Source: a virus. Taken from it: a stretch of 63,946 bases of DNA. Of this stretch, positions 24,902 to 33,584 are shown one piece after another (the stretch's first letter is position 1; each line of letters starts with the position of its first letter). The notes below the pieces were generated by a model that made no database searches, had not been told where the DNA came from, and saw nothing but the letters and a program-made list of their open reading frames with translations. Location: positions 1-63,946 of the IMG/VR virus record IMGVR_UViG_3300036851_000534, one strand, 5' to 3'. The translations under genes and the position numbers were made by a program.

Positions 24902-25347
24902 TGCCCTCCGGTTCCCCCCAGCAGATCGCGCTCCTGCTACGGCGCAAGGCGCTCCAGTTCGAGCAGGCGGTGCGGCAGGCGGAGAAAGAGGCGGCGGCCG
25001 AGGCGCTCCGGATCGCGCGCGAACTTTCCTCGGGCCCCTACTCCTCGGCGGCGCTCCGGCGGATGGGCCACCCCTACGCCAGGCGGAGGCCGCGCCCTCC
25101 CGGGGATGTGGCGATTGTGAACGTCCAGACCGGGCGCTTCCTGGCGGCGTGGCGGGTGAGCGGCCCCCGAAAGACGGGCAGCGGGCTCTCGACGCGGCTG
25201 GTAAACAACAGCCCACAGGCGCGGCTCCTCCTCGGCGGGACAAAGGTTATGATTGCCCGCCCGATCATCAAGCGGATTGGAGAGCGGGTGGCGGCGAAGC
25301 GCCGGCGGCTGCACCAGCAGGCGATGCGGCGAGCGCTGAAAGGATAG
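24901..25347 (+). CDS. HK97 gp10-like tail component
   Basis: 148 residues, basic. An N-terminal helix rich in Glu and Ala is followed by GRFLAAWRVSGPR and RLVNNSPQARLLLGGT, the VxNxxPYA-like site typical of HK97 gp10-type proteins. It probably acts at the head-tail joint. The start overlaps the preceding stop. Confidence 0.65.
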   Translation: MPSGSPQQIALLLRRKALQFEQAVRQAEKEAAAEALRIARELSSGPYSSAALRRMGHPYARRRPRPPGDVAIVNVQTGRFLAAWRVSGPRKTGSGLSTRLVNNSPQARLLLGGTKVMIARPIIKRIGERVAAKRRRLHQQAMRRALKG

Positions 25348-25351
25348 ACGC

Positions 25352-25846
25352 ATGGCAACAGTCGGCACGATTCCCCTTTGGATGCTCGGCAGCGGCACCG
25401 GCGCTGTGGTGCTGACGGTCCTCTCGCTCAATACCACGACCGGGGCGCTCGATGACGGCACGCCTGGCAACAACGACCTCGCGACTCTCACCGGGCTTTT
25501 GGATGGCCTGCAGATCATGCCCCGGAAGAACACACAGAATCTTTCCCCCCTCAATCGGACGAACGCCCATCACTACCCGATCACGATCGGCTATGACATC
25601 GTGCTCTCCGAGATCATGGGCTATGGACACCTGACCGTTTCGACCTCCTACACGAAGTGTTTTCTTGGCAACGCATGGTTTGCGGGCCGCTCGGCGTACG
25701 TGCGCGTAGTAGCAACCAGGCAAGGCCGGTCTTTTTCGATGTTAGGAATCATGACGGCCTACGAGGAGACCCTCGTCCGGGGGAAAAATGTCGCCCGCCT
25801 GACGGTGCAGATGATCGACAGCGGCACCGCGCCGACCCTGGCATAA
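25352..25846 (+). CDS. Tail tube-like protein 1
   Basis: 164 residues, beta-rich. LDGLQIMPRKNTQNLSPLNR and the C-terminal GKNVARLTVQMIDSG resemble the next gene's GKVVGELTIAMIDIT at the same relative position. The two are probably paralogues, one the main tube protein and the other a variant or connector. Confidence 0.6.
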   Translation: MATVGTIPLWMLGSGTGAVVLTVLSLNTTTGALDDGTPGNNDLATLTGLLDGLQIMPRKNTQNLSPLNRTNAHHYPITIGYDIVLSEIMGYGHLTVSTSYTKCFLGNAWFAGRSAYVRVVATRQGRSFSMLGIMTAYEETLVRGKNVARLTVQMIDSGTAPTLA

Positions 25847-25855
25847 GGAACCCGC

Positions 25856-26359
25856 ATGGCTGCAACCCTTCGCCAACCCCTCCGCGGCCGGGATGTCTAC
25901 TCCTTGACGGCGCGCGGGCAAATCGCTGACGCGGCTGGGGCGATCACCAATTCCGGCTCATCACAAAACTTTCACGCCATTGTCGATTCCGTGGAATATC
26001 GAGGCCGCGCGATTACAGAGGACATCGCCCCGATCACCTCTCCGTACGAGAACAACGTCGTCGTGGAGAAGGACGATCAGGTGGTGCTGCGGGAGATCCT
26101 CCGCACCGGCACCGACAGCCAGCTTCTCGCCTTGACCTTCTTCCTCGCCAATACCGACTTCATCCTGTTCACTCTCCAGCGGGGCTATCCGGCGACGTTT
26201 GGGGCGGGCGGGCAGGTCGCCACGATTACCTTCTATGGGACCCAGGCGCAATATAGGGAGGTCTGGCAGAAGGGCAAAGTCGTCGGCGAGCTGACGATCG
26301 CCATGATAGACATCACCGACCAGAACAACCCGCTGTATGCGATGGCAGCCACCTCTTAA
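25856..26359 (+). CDS. Major tail tube-like protein 2
   Basis: 167 residues. VEYRGRAITEDIAPITSPYE and a run of strands ending with GKVVGELTIAMIDIT fit small major tail proteins that stack into the tube. It directly precedes the frameshifted chaperone, the usual place for the major tail protein. The ribosome site is weak. Confidence 0.65.
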   Translation: MAATLRQPLRGRDVYSLTARGQIADAAGAITNSGSSQNFHAIVDSVEYRGRAITEDIAPITSPYENNVVVEKDDQVVLREILRTGTDSQLLALTFFLANTDFILFTLQRGYPATFGAGGQVATITFYGTQAQYREVWQKGKVVGELTIAMIDITDQNNPLYAMAATS

Positions 26360-26363
26360 GTCT

Positions 26364-26792
26364 ATGCCAAAAGTCAACGTCTACGCATTGGAGCGGCCGG
26401 CACGCCGTGTCGAAACGCGCACCTTTGAGGAGAACGGGCAAAGCCTCACCCTGGCCTTCCACAAGCCGGACGCCGCCGACCTGGCGATGGCGGCCGAGCG
26501 GGCACAGAAGCTCATCGAGGATTGGATTACCGGCTCCGAGATTCGCGGGCCGGCGCCCTTCCCTTATCCCGAGGTCAAGCTCTCAAAGCTCCTCTGCAAC
26601 AACGTGGCGGTGGCGGTGGAGTGCCAGGAGGCCGAGGATCCGGCGGAGCGGTATGAGGCGATCGAGTTCCTCGTGATGTCGGCTCGGCTGCCGGAGACCT
26701 GGATGCAGGTACAACGACTGTTGCAGGAGTTGACCGCGAGCCCCCCGGTGGCCAGCCCGAACGGAGCATCGCCCGCAGTGCCTATGGGCTGA
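26364..26792 (+). CDS. Tail assembly chaperone (short form)
   Basis: 142 residues from ATG 26364. Helical, with an N-terminal beta hairpin. It precedes the tape measure and has an overlapping downstream frame that joins it by a -1 shift, the hallmark of G/GT-type tail chaperones. The slip site is at 26741. The short form would end VASPNGASPAVPMG. Confidence 0.7.
   Translation: MPKVNVYALERPARRVETRTFEENGQSLTLAFHKPDAADLAMAAERAQKLIEDWITGSEIRGPAPFPYPEVKLSKLLCNNVAVAVECQEAEDPAERYEAIEFLVMSARLPETWMQVQRLLQELTASPPVASPNGASPAVPMG
26741..26746 (+). promoter_or_regulatory. Probable -1 frameshift slip site (CCCCCC)
   Basis: In the zero frame the codons are AGC CCC CCG GTG. Slipping back one base gives GAG CCC CCC GGT and an open frame that runs without a stop through PGGQPERSIARSAYGLIV into the 26834 gene, ending at 27052. 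Tandem prolines on a C run allow re-pairing. A GC-rich downstream segment could form a stimulatory structure, which I did not model. Confidence 0.6.
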
Positions 26793-26833
26793 TCGTTCGG
26801 GCTGCTCTAACCCTCACCGGGGAGCATCCTCTC

Positions 26834-27052
26834 GTGACCTTCCAGCGGGATGCCCTCCTGCGGTCCATCAACGATCGGCTGGGCGGGAGCGCCGGCCAGG
26901 AGATCCCGCCGCTCTCTCGGGAGTATCTCGGCGAGCTGCTGGAGTTCGCAGTGGCGAACCACGAAGACCTTGAGGCCGATTACGAAGAACGGGTTCAGGA
27001 GATCCGGCAGGAAGGGGATAGCGATCTCTGGGAGCGGTTGAGTAGTGGCTGA
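26834..27052 (+). CDS. Tail assembly chaperone, frameshift extension (T part)
   Basis: 72 residues if read from GTG 26834, but more likely the C-terminal part of a frameshifted protein (26364-27052, about 228 residues). It is acidic and helical (EYLGELLEFAVANHEDLEAD). A downstream T-like domain binds the tape measure in other phages. It overlaps the tape measure start by eight bases. Confidence 0.65.
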   Translation: MTFQRDALLRSINDRLGGSAGQEIPPLSREYLGELLEFAVANHEDLEADYEERVQEIRQEGDSDLWERLSSG

Positions 27053-28061
27053 CGAGAAACACGTCATCGAGTTCGACCTCCGCGGCCACGCGGAGGTGGT
27101 GGCCGGGCTCCAGCAGGTGGCGGCAGTCTTGGGCGGCTTCGGCACCTCTGGAGGTGGCGGCGGCGCCGGTCTGGGCAGTATTATGCTCGGCGTCGGCAAG
27201 CTGAACGTGGCCCTCGCTGTGGCAACCGCCGGCTTCGCGGGCCTCTCAACCGCCGTCAACCGCGTCGGACAAACGCTCCAGGAACTCGCCCAGACGCGCT
27301 TCGGCCTCGGCTCCTCCGGCTCTACGTCCCTGCTCGCCGATCTCCTCGGCCAGGCGGTGGGGATCAACAACATCAGCGGTGTGGCCGCTGGCATCCACGC
27401 CGGCACCCTCTCCGGATTTGGCATCGGCATCGCCGGCCAGTTTGGGATCCCCTATCGTCCCTACGAGATTGGTGGCGCCACTGATCGCGGCGAGATGCTC
27501 CTCAAGGTAATCGAGGGCCTCCGGCAGACCCGCTTAAACGAGGGGATGGGCGCCGCCATCGGTAAAGCCCGTACCCTGGGCAGCGGCGCCGAGCAGCTTC
27601 TTCCCCTGACGTTCCTCTCCCCGGAAGAGATCCAGAACGCGGCCAAGCTGGCACAGCTCAACGCCGAAATCTACAGCCCCGAACGGATCGTAGCGGGCAC
27701 CCGACTCAACCTCGCTCTGGCCGAGTTGAAACTCTCCTTCACCGAACTCGAAACCCTCATCGTGACCGCCCTCATTCCCGGCGTCAAACTCCTCGATTAC
27801 ACCTTTAAGGCGTCTACCATGTTCGCACCAGGCATCATGCTGGCGCGCTGGTGGGCGAATCGCCAGGCCCCCCTCGATCAAAATACAGAAGCCCTGAACC
27901 GAAACTCAGCAGAAATGCAGAAGCTCAACGGCACGTACGGAGGCGGCACGCGCACGCGCGGGGCGATGCCGTCCGCCTTCGGCGTCGGCGCCGGCTTCGA
28001 GCTGGGGCAGGCACTCCGCTCCGGACACGTCCGCTTCGGCGCCTACTCCGTGAATTTCTAA
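27045..28061 (+). CDS. Tape measure protein (short)
   Basis: 338 residues from GTG 27045. A Gly/Ala-rich N-terminus with a hydrophobic stretch (LNVALAVATAGFAGLSTAVN) and long helices, right after the chaperones. It is short for the family. At about 1.5 angstrom per residue, the rule of thumb for tape measures, the tail would be near 50 nm. A second hydrophobic segment lies around residues 235-255. Confidence 0.7.
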   Translation: MADEKHVIEFDLRGHAEVVAGLQQVAAVLGGFGTSGGGGGAGLGSIMLGVGKLNVALAVATAGFAGLSTAVNRVGQTLQELAQTRFGLGSSGSTSLLADLLGQAVGINNISGVAAGIHAGTLSGFGIGIAGQFGIPYRPYEIGGATDRGEMLLKVIEGLRQTRLNEGMGAAIGKARTLGSGAEQLLPLTFLSPEEIQNAAKLAQLNAEIYSPERIVAGTRLNLALAELKLSFTELETLIVTALIPGVKLLDYTFKASTMFAPGIMLARWWANRQAPLDQNTEALNRNSAEMQKLNGTYGGGTRTRGAMPSAFGVGAGFELGQALRSGHVRFGAYSVNF

Positions 28062-28067
28062 TCCCCT

Positions 28068-30680
28068 ATGCGAACCGAACAGGTTCAAACAACCCACCTC
28101 ACCCGCGGCCGCGAAACGACGATCTCCTTCGACTACACGGAGACGATTCTCACGCAGCCCTGGTACATTCACAGGCGGCGCGGTGAGCAAATGGAACCGA
28201 GCGCCACCTCCGGCGTGATCCGCCTCTCCTCCGGCGCCTGGATCTTGCGTCCCCTCAACGATCCGCTGACAGGCGACACGACCGTTGAGAACCAGTACGC
28301 GATGCGCCTGACGGATTTCTACGCCTCGGGTATCGTGAAGGAGATCACCAGAGGGAGACGGTTGTCAGAGCTAACCGGAGTCAGTCCCCACGCGGATGTG
28401 GCAACCACGGGCGATTACTACTTCATCAAGCGGATCGGGGCCGGCGCGACGTGGAGCAATGCCATCGTAGTCGGCGACCCCAAGCCCACGCTTCCGACCG
28501 CCCTGTACCCCCTGGACCGGCTTGCTTTTGGTAACCCTCTCCACGATGCAGATACTGGTTACTTGCTAAAGCTCATCATCCCCGGCAATCAGCTCGCGAT
28601 CCCAGACTACTTTTTCGGCTTTTCTTGGGGAGGGATCCTCACCGAAGCCGGTTACGGGAAGTGGTATCTCGCGCTCTCCGGCGACGGGCACGCGAAGCTC
28701 TTTGAGCGCGTAGAAGGCGCTTGGGTCGAGAAGGCAGACTGGCGCTGGGTGCCCCCCGCGCAGGTCCCTGGCGGCGCCTTAATTTTGAGAATTTTGCCTC
28801 ACCTTCCGCGATTTTTGGAGCTGACCGCCCTCTCACCGGGCATCGTGCCGAACCTCTTGCACACGCAGACGGAGGATCTGTTGGCGGCGATCCGCGCCGG
28901 CCGACGCGACCCGGGCAGTCGCTCCACCTACCTCCACGAGATCACCGACCGACCGGACGGGAATCTTACGCCCGAACAGTTCTACTATCCGATCAGCGGC
29001 AACGGCCACGTAACGGTGGACGTGCGTCGGGACGTGCGGATGGAATGGGCGATAAGCAGACTGGCGTATGGTTCTTCCGGCACGATTCAGGACCGTGGAT
29101 TTAACCTCCCTTACGGCGTGACCGATGAGCATGTCGTTCGAGCGGAGGTCAACGCCTGGGTGACCTATGTCAACGGGACGCAGGTGGTTTCGGTGACGCC
29201 GACCATCAAGGAGGCAGACGGGACCGCCCTGGTCGCCGACACGGAGAGCTTCACTTTCAACGGCGTCGCGCGGACTCTGAGCGGTTGGAATCCTCCGGGA
29301 GGGCTCAATCAACTACGCTGTGACTTCCTCCTGGAGAACACGGGGGAGACGACAAACAACAAGTGGCACACGCCAGTTTTTCTCGGCTACCACATCCTCC
29401 GGAACGGGCACACCCAGACCCATTCGCCCACCCTCAGGGTAGGGTTCGGGAAGTGCCAGGAAGTCTCGATCACCGGCCCCGGCTTTCGAGCCGATGAGGA
29501 GAGCGCCAGCCTTCGGATCGAGGATCTGAGCAATGACCTTGCCATCCTGCGCGTGCGGGGCGGCGTCGGTATCCAGATCAGCGTCACCCCGGCGAGCGGC
29601 GACATCCCCATCATTGCCTTCGAAGGGTACACCGGCCGGGTCACCGCGAGCCAACGCGGCAAGTCAGGGAAGACCTTTCCCTCTCCGAACTGGCACAGCC
29701 TGGACATCGAGTGCGCCGGCAAGTGGGACCGGCTCCAGGGCCTCTTCTTCTCCCAACAGTTCGACTTCCAGGACAGCATCACGTCGCCGGAGGGGCGGGA
29801 AACCGGTCTGCGCGAACCGTGGCGCGTGACCTCGGCGCTGCGTTATATCTTGATGATGTGTGGCTTCCCCGACAGCCAGATTCTCATTACGGACGAGCCG
29901 ATGCGGCTCTTTGCCAACCCGGCGACGGCCCCCGAAACGAACCTCATGCCAAACCCAAGCGTCAATGTCAGCGACTGGATTGGCAACCTGGCAAGTTCAT
30001 ACTTGAATGCCGCGGTCTATTTCGACGCCAACGCCCTGACAACGGGGGCATGGAGGCTCAAGAAGGCGCCGGTCTCCACAGATACCCCCGTCTGGAATTT
30101 CGTGACGACGCGTCCGACCGCCGGCCGCATCACCCACATCGATGCCGCGTACGCAGCGAATACCAGCCCTATCCTCTCTCGGCTCGACAGAATTCCCATT
30201 CGCCCTGAGTTCAATGTCATCGTAGTTCGGGGTGTGGCGAAGGCCAAGCCAGGCGGTGCCGTCGAGACTCTCCAGGCCGTCCGGGTCAACAAGAAGTCGT
30301 TCAACAGCCCGCTTCATCCGGCGACCGCAGATCCGAATTCTGCGGACTACATAGGCCGTATGGTCGGCATGGAACTCCACGATACGACCCTCGACACGCA
30401 GGAAGCAGTGAACTTCGCCTGCAACCGGCGGTATAATCTCGCGGGGAGGGGGCGGGCGCTGCGGAGCTTCATTTCGGCCTACACGCTGATCCCCGCCGCC
30501 ACCCTGGAGCCAGGCGTCTATACCTTCCGCCTGAAGCGGCCCCTGCTGCCGCTGGATCTCATCACGATCGATACGGACCGCTACGTGGTCCGGTCATGTA
30601 ATCCCCACTGGGAAAAATCAGGCATCATGCGACAGATGCTCGAAGCCGAGAAGATCGAAGAGGATCTTGTTTACGGGTAA
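28068..30680 (+). CDS. Large tail tip or baseplate protein
   Basis: 870 residues, the largest late protein. It follows the tape measure, where distal tail and tip proteins normally lie. Beta-rich, with SESFTFNGVARTLSGWN-like strands. The region after residue 600 (PNPSVNVSDWIGNLASSYLNA) resembles late-control or hub proteins. No enzymatic motif seen. A short AT-richer patch is at 28780-28815. Confidence 0.6.
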   Translation: MRTEQVQTTHLTRGRETTISFDYTETILTQPWYIHRRRGEQMEPSATSGVIRLSSGAWILRPLNDPLTGDTTVENQYAMRLTDFYASGIVKEITRGRRLSELTGVSPHADVATTGDYYFIKRIGAGATWSNAIVVGDPKPTLPTALYPLDRLAFGNPLHDADTGYLLKLIIPGNQLAIPDYFFGFSWGGILTEAGYGKWYLALSGDGHAKLFERVEGAWVEKADWRWVPPAQVPGGALILRILPHLPRFLELTALSPGIVPNLLHTQTEDLLAAIRAGRRDPGSRSTYLHEITDRPDGNLTPEQFYYPISGNGHVTVDVRRDVRMEWAISRLAYGSSGTIQDRGFNLPYGVTDEHVVRAEVNAWVTYVNGTQVVSVTPTIKEADGTALVADTESFTFNGVARTLSGWNPPGGLNQLRCDFLLENTGETTNNKWHTPVFLGYHILRNGHTQTHSPTLRVGFGKCQEVSITGPGFRADEESASLRIEDLSNDLAILRVRGGVGIQISVTPASGDIPIIAFEGYTGRVTASQRGKSGKTFPSPNWHSLDIECAGKWDRLQGLFFSQQFDFQDSITSPEGRETGLREPWRVTSALRYILMMCGFPDSQILITDEPMRLFANPATAPETNLMPNPSVNVSDWIGNLASSYLNAAVYFDANALTTGAWRLKKAPVSTDTPVWNFVTTRPTAGRITHIDAAYAANTSPILSRLDRIPIRPEFNVIVVRGVAKAKPGGAVETLQAVRVNKKSFNSPLHPATADPNSADYIGRMVGMELHDTTLDTQEAVNFACNRRYNLAGRGRALRSFISAYTLIPAATLEPGVYTFRLKRPLLPLDLITIDTDRYVVRSCNPHWEKSGIMRQMLEAEKIEEDLVYG

Positions 30681-30685
30681 AAACG

Positions 30686-30922
30686 ATGCGCGACCTGAAC
30701 AACTTCCGCGAAGTCGTCAGCCGGGAGAGCCGGCGCGCGTTGGGAACCAGTCCCTACAGCCCCCGAACAACCGTGGGCGGGACGACCGGCACCTTTATGC
30801 TGCCGGAGTTGCTCGCGCTCCCCGTTGACTTCACCGATCAGACTGACCTGATGGACGCCGCCCTGGAGCAGGTCTTTATGTTCGACATGAGCGCCTTCGA
30901 CGGCCCGAACCCCTGGGCATAG
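30686..30922 (+). CDS. Hypothetical small tail protein
   Basis: 78 residues, acidic C-terminus (LMDAALEQVFMFDMSAFDGP). It sits five bases after the tail tip gene and is probably co-translated. No family recognised. Confidence 0.6.
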   Translation: MRDLNNFREVVSRESRRALGTSPYSPRTTVGGTTGTFMLPELLALPVDFTDQTDLMDAALEQVFMFDMSAFDGPNPWA

Positions 30923-30990
30923 GAGGAAGCAGGCGTCTCGGCGGCGAAGATAGCAGGATAACTGCTGTCTTCTCGCTGAAAGAGGGCGCC

Positions 30991-31359
30991 ATGTCGCGGA
31001 GAGGCTACGATCGGGCAGTAGTCGCCATCGCCATCGTCATCATCGGGTTCTTCTTTGGAAGGGCGTTTCGGCCGGCGGAAGCGGTGGCCCGCTGGATGCT
31101 GAACAATGCCCGCCCGCAGGTCTTCCGGGTTCACCATTCCGATGTGCGAGACTGGAACCTCGCCAACGAGCCGAAGCGGATCCGCTGCCCGGAGTGCGGG
31201 GGAACGCCACCCGGCCTGCAAGGGATCGACAAGTGGACCGGCCAGCCGATCTTCTGTCGAAGCTGTGGCGTTTACGGCACGGTAGACGTGCGGAGCCTCT
31301 TGCTGCCGGTGGTCATCGTGGCCGATGGAGAGCTGACAGACTACCAAACTGTTCGATAG
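30991..31359 (+). CDS. Membrane-anchored zinc-ribbon protein
   Basis: 122 residues. An N-terminal transmembrane helix (AVVAIAIVIIGFFFGRAF) is followed by CPECGG and CRSCGV about 25 residues apart, a zinc ribbon. The topology would put the ribbon on one face of the membrane. Function unknown. Confidence 0.65.
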   Translation: MSRRGYDRAVVAIAIVIIGFFFGRAFRPAEAVARWMLNNARPQVFRVHHSDVRDWNLANEPKRIRCPECGGTPPGLQGIDKWTGQPIFCRSCGVYGTVDVRSLLLPVVIVADGELTDYQTVR

Positions 31360-31511
31360 TTTGTGCCTGAAAAATAGTTGAACTTTTTCTTCAACATCGG
31401 GAGGAGCCGCCGCCGGCAGCGTTGAACCTACAGCCATAATAGGAAACGCCCGCGCGCTTGTTGATCGCAAGCCGCGGGCATGGTCAAGCGCCTGGTTAGG
31501 AGGCCCATGAC
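31360..31511 (+). other. Intergenic region with several hairpins
   Basis: About 150 bases with AAACT-GTTCGAT-AGTTT at the end of the preceding gene, GTTGAA-CTTTTTC-TTCAAC near 31377-31395, and a GC-rich imperfect stem (GCCCGCG...CGCGGGC type) near 31447-31480. A ribosome site (TTAGGAGG) follows. It may hold a terminator or a structured leader. No gene seen. Confidence 0.5.
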
Positions 31512-31826
31512 ATGGAAAGAGTTCCGCACGTCCCCACCGTTCTCCTCCCCGTGGAGCACCCGCGCCCCGAGCCATCCGCCTACCACTGGCAGCCCTGGCA
31601 CGAAGACCGCTGGCTCTGCGAGACCCAATCCGGCTCCCTGTACATCGTCGGCGCCGATGGCTGCTCCTGCGCGGAATGGCACCAGCACTGCCAGGGAACC
31701 GACCGCCGCTGCTGTCATCAGAGCGCCCTGGGGTACAGCCTCATCAGCCAAGGCTCGGCGCTGACCCTGCTCGGCCTGGAGTTGCTCGAAGAAGAGCCGG
31801 CGACGGGAGGGCATCATGGATGCTGA
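31512..31826 (+). CDS. SWIM-like zinc-finger protein
   Basis: 104 residues. CSCAEWHQHCQGTDRRCCH (around residues 51-70) parallels the early SWIM protein at 3227-3487. Trp- and His-rich N-terminus. The last residues overlap the start of the GIY-YIG fusion by eleven bases. Probably binds nucleic acid. Confidence 0.65.
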   Translation: MERVPHVPTVLLPVEHPRPEPSAYHWQPWHEDRWLCETQSGSLYIVGADGCSCAEWHQHCQGTDRRCCHQSALGYSLISQGSALTLLGLELLEEEPATGGHHGC

Positions 31827-32985
31827 GGCCCGCTTCGCCCGCCGCGGCTCCCTGACCCATCTTGGGTCGTTGAAGCACCTCCGTCCTCGGCAAACGTGGC
31901 AGGCGCCGCCCTTTGACATGCGCCCCGCCTGGGATACCTTCGAGGCGGAGACCCGCGAGGCGCTGAAGCAGCATGAGGCCGAAGAGTCGGACGCCCCGCC
32001 CCCCTCGGGGGGCGGGGCCGATCGGCTGCCCGATCCACAATCCGGATTCATCTTCATCTACGCGCTCACGCATCCAGAGACCAATGCAGTCAGCTATATC
32101 GGACGCACAAATCAGCCACACGTCCGATGGCGAAGGCATTGTCGCACGGAGGACCGAGGCCGGGCATTAGGCCGCTGGATTATCGCTCTGCGGGATCAGA
32201 ACCAGAAACCACAGATGCGGGTTTTGGAGATGGTTCCGGAGAGCGAATGGCAAGAGGCGGAACGGCGGTGGGTTGCTCACTATCGCTCGCAAGACGCACC
32301 CTTGATGAATGGCACGGATGGCGGGAACGGGAGTAGACACGGACTTCAGTTCTCGCCGACGCACTGCAAGCGGATTAGCGAGGGACGCAGGGGCATAGCG
32401 TACACGCCACAGGCCCTAGAAAATCTGCGCCAAGCCGCCAAGGAACGAGCGCAGCGTTACCGGGCCAGCGGACAGAAGCGCACCATGTCCGCCGAACAGC
32501 GCGCCGAACTCAGCGAGCGCACGAAACGGCAAATGTTAGCCGCCTATCCCTTGACAATAGCCGGGGTGACAAAGACGCGGGCGCAATGGGCGAGGGAGAA
32601 TGGCATCCAGCCAGCGACGATAAAATCGCGTTTGGAGCGTGGGTGGGATCCCGTCGCAGCAGTCACGACCCCCGCTCGCATCGGCTGCCCTCTCGGCCGT
32701 CCTGTGAGTGCAGAAACTCGGGCCAAAATCGGGCAGTCCAACCGGGGCAAAAAGCATGCCAAGGGCTGGAACCACTCCGAGGAGGCGCGAGAAAAGATGC
32801 GCGCTCGATCACTCGCACATTCTGGTCGGCTCTGGGAAGGTTTTCAACGCCCGGACGGATCGCCCATCGAAGCATTCCCGAACTTGCATGCCTTCTGTGC
32901 TGAACATGGACTTCTGGTTTCATCCATGCATGCCGTCTATCATGGTCGCTGCCGCCAGCATCGCGGCTGGACCTGCCGCCGCTAG
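31816..32985 (+). CDS. GIY-YIG endonuclease fused to a phage gene's N-terminus
   Basis: 389 residues. The first 75 residues (helical, EALKQHEAEESDAPPPSGGG) look like the start of an ordinary phage gene. At residue 76 a GIY-YIG domain begins: FIFIYALTHPE and VSYIGRT, VRWRRH, and EAERRWVAHYRS with the catalytic Glu. HTH/NUMOD-like modules follow (RAQWARENGIQPATIKSRLERGW and FPNLHAFCAEHGL). It appears that the endonuclease gene inserted into or replaced the 3' part of the original gene, creating a fusion. Confidence 0.85.
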   Translation: MDAEARFARRGSLTHLGSLKHLRPRQTWQAPPFDMRPAWDTFEAETREALKQHEAEESDAPPPSGGGADRLPDPQSGFIFIYALTHPETNAVSYIGRTNQPHVRWRRHCRTEDRGRALGRWIIALRDQNQKPQMRVLEMVPESEWQEAERRWVAHYRSQDAPLMNGTDGGNGSRHGLQFSPTHCKRISEGRRGIAYTPQALENLRQAAKERAQRYRASGQKRTMSAEQRAELSERTKRQMLAAYPLTIAGVTKTRAQWARENGIQPATIKSRLERGWDPVAAVTTPARIGCPLGRPVSAETRAKIGQSNRGKKHAKGWNHSEEAREKMRARSLAHSGRLWEGFQRPDGSPIEAFPNLHAFCAEHGLLVSSMHAVYHGRCRQHRGWTCRR

Positions 32986-32986
32986 T

Positions 32987-33103
32987 CCCGGCCCCTCCCG
33001 GGAGGAACTTCCCCGCCTGCCGCCGAACCCTATCCCGCCTGTAACCAGCCGGCGCCGCGAGCGGTTCCCCTCACGAACTGCGAGGACCGGCGCCGGCCCT
33101 TGA
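32987..33103 (+). pseudogene. Displaced 3' part of the gene now fused to GIY-YIG
   Basis: Directly after the fusion's stop, an open frame reads PGPSREELPRLPPNPIPP and ends at 33103, ten bases before the next start. It lines up loosely with PPPSGGGADRLPDPQS just before the GIY-YIG domain (PxPS...RLP shared, 6 of 16). This is weaker than the other displaced ends, but position and frame fit the same pattern. Confidence 0.45.
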
Positions 33104-33112
33104 GGAGCGATC

Positions 33113-33307
33113 ATGGCTGCCAGTCTGACCGCGAAAACACCCTTCGATCCGCGCCCGGAGCCGGAGCGCCGGGAGGACCAGCTCCAGCGCGCCCGCGCCA
33201 TCGCCCGGGCGTGCTATGCCGTCCTGAAGCATCGGATGAGTTTCGACCGGAAGACGATGCAATGGCTGGCCGAACTCAAGGCAGGAAACGAATGGCTGGA
33301 GGAATAA
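33113..33307 (+). CDS. Hypothetical small helical protein
   Basis: 64 residues, charged and helical (QLQRARAIARACYAVLKHRM). It lies ten bases after the displaced gene end and is preceded by TTGAGGAG. No family recognised. Confidence 0.65.
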   Translation: MAASLTAKTPFDPRPEPERREDQLQRARAIARACYAVLKHRMSFDRKTMQWLAELKAGNEWLEE

Positions 33308-33317
33308 GAGGCGCGAG

Positions 33318-33584
33318 GTGATGGTCCCCCATCAGACGCTCCAGGAGCAAGAGAGTATCCGCCTCGGTTTCCACCCCGGCGGGGCATATCGGATTGACTG
33401 CCTCCACGAGACATGCAGCCACAAAGGTTACCTCGTCGCGGCAACCGGGGCAGGAATCTGGTTAACGGGCGCCTGCTGGTGGCGCACCCCGGCGTGGCAG
33501 AAGCATGCCACGGATATCTTCCTTCCTTGGGGCATCATCCGCGTTATCGCGGTGCTGAAGCCGGACGAGATGGCTGATGCGTGA
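33318..33584 (+). CDS. Hypothetical small protein with Cys and Trp
   Basis: 88 residues from ATG 33318 with GAGGTG just upstream. Contains RIDCLHETCSHKGYLVAATG and WWRTPAWQK. The Cys and His residues may bind metal. It overlaps the following gene by eight bases. Confidence 0.6.
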   Translation: MMVPHQTLQEQESIRLGFHPGGAYRIDCLHETCSHKGYLVAATGAGIWLTGACWWRTPAWQKHATDIFLPWGIIRVIAVLKPDEMADA

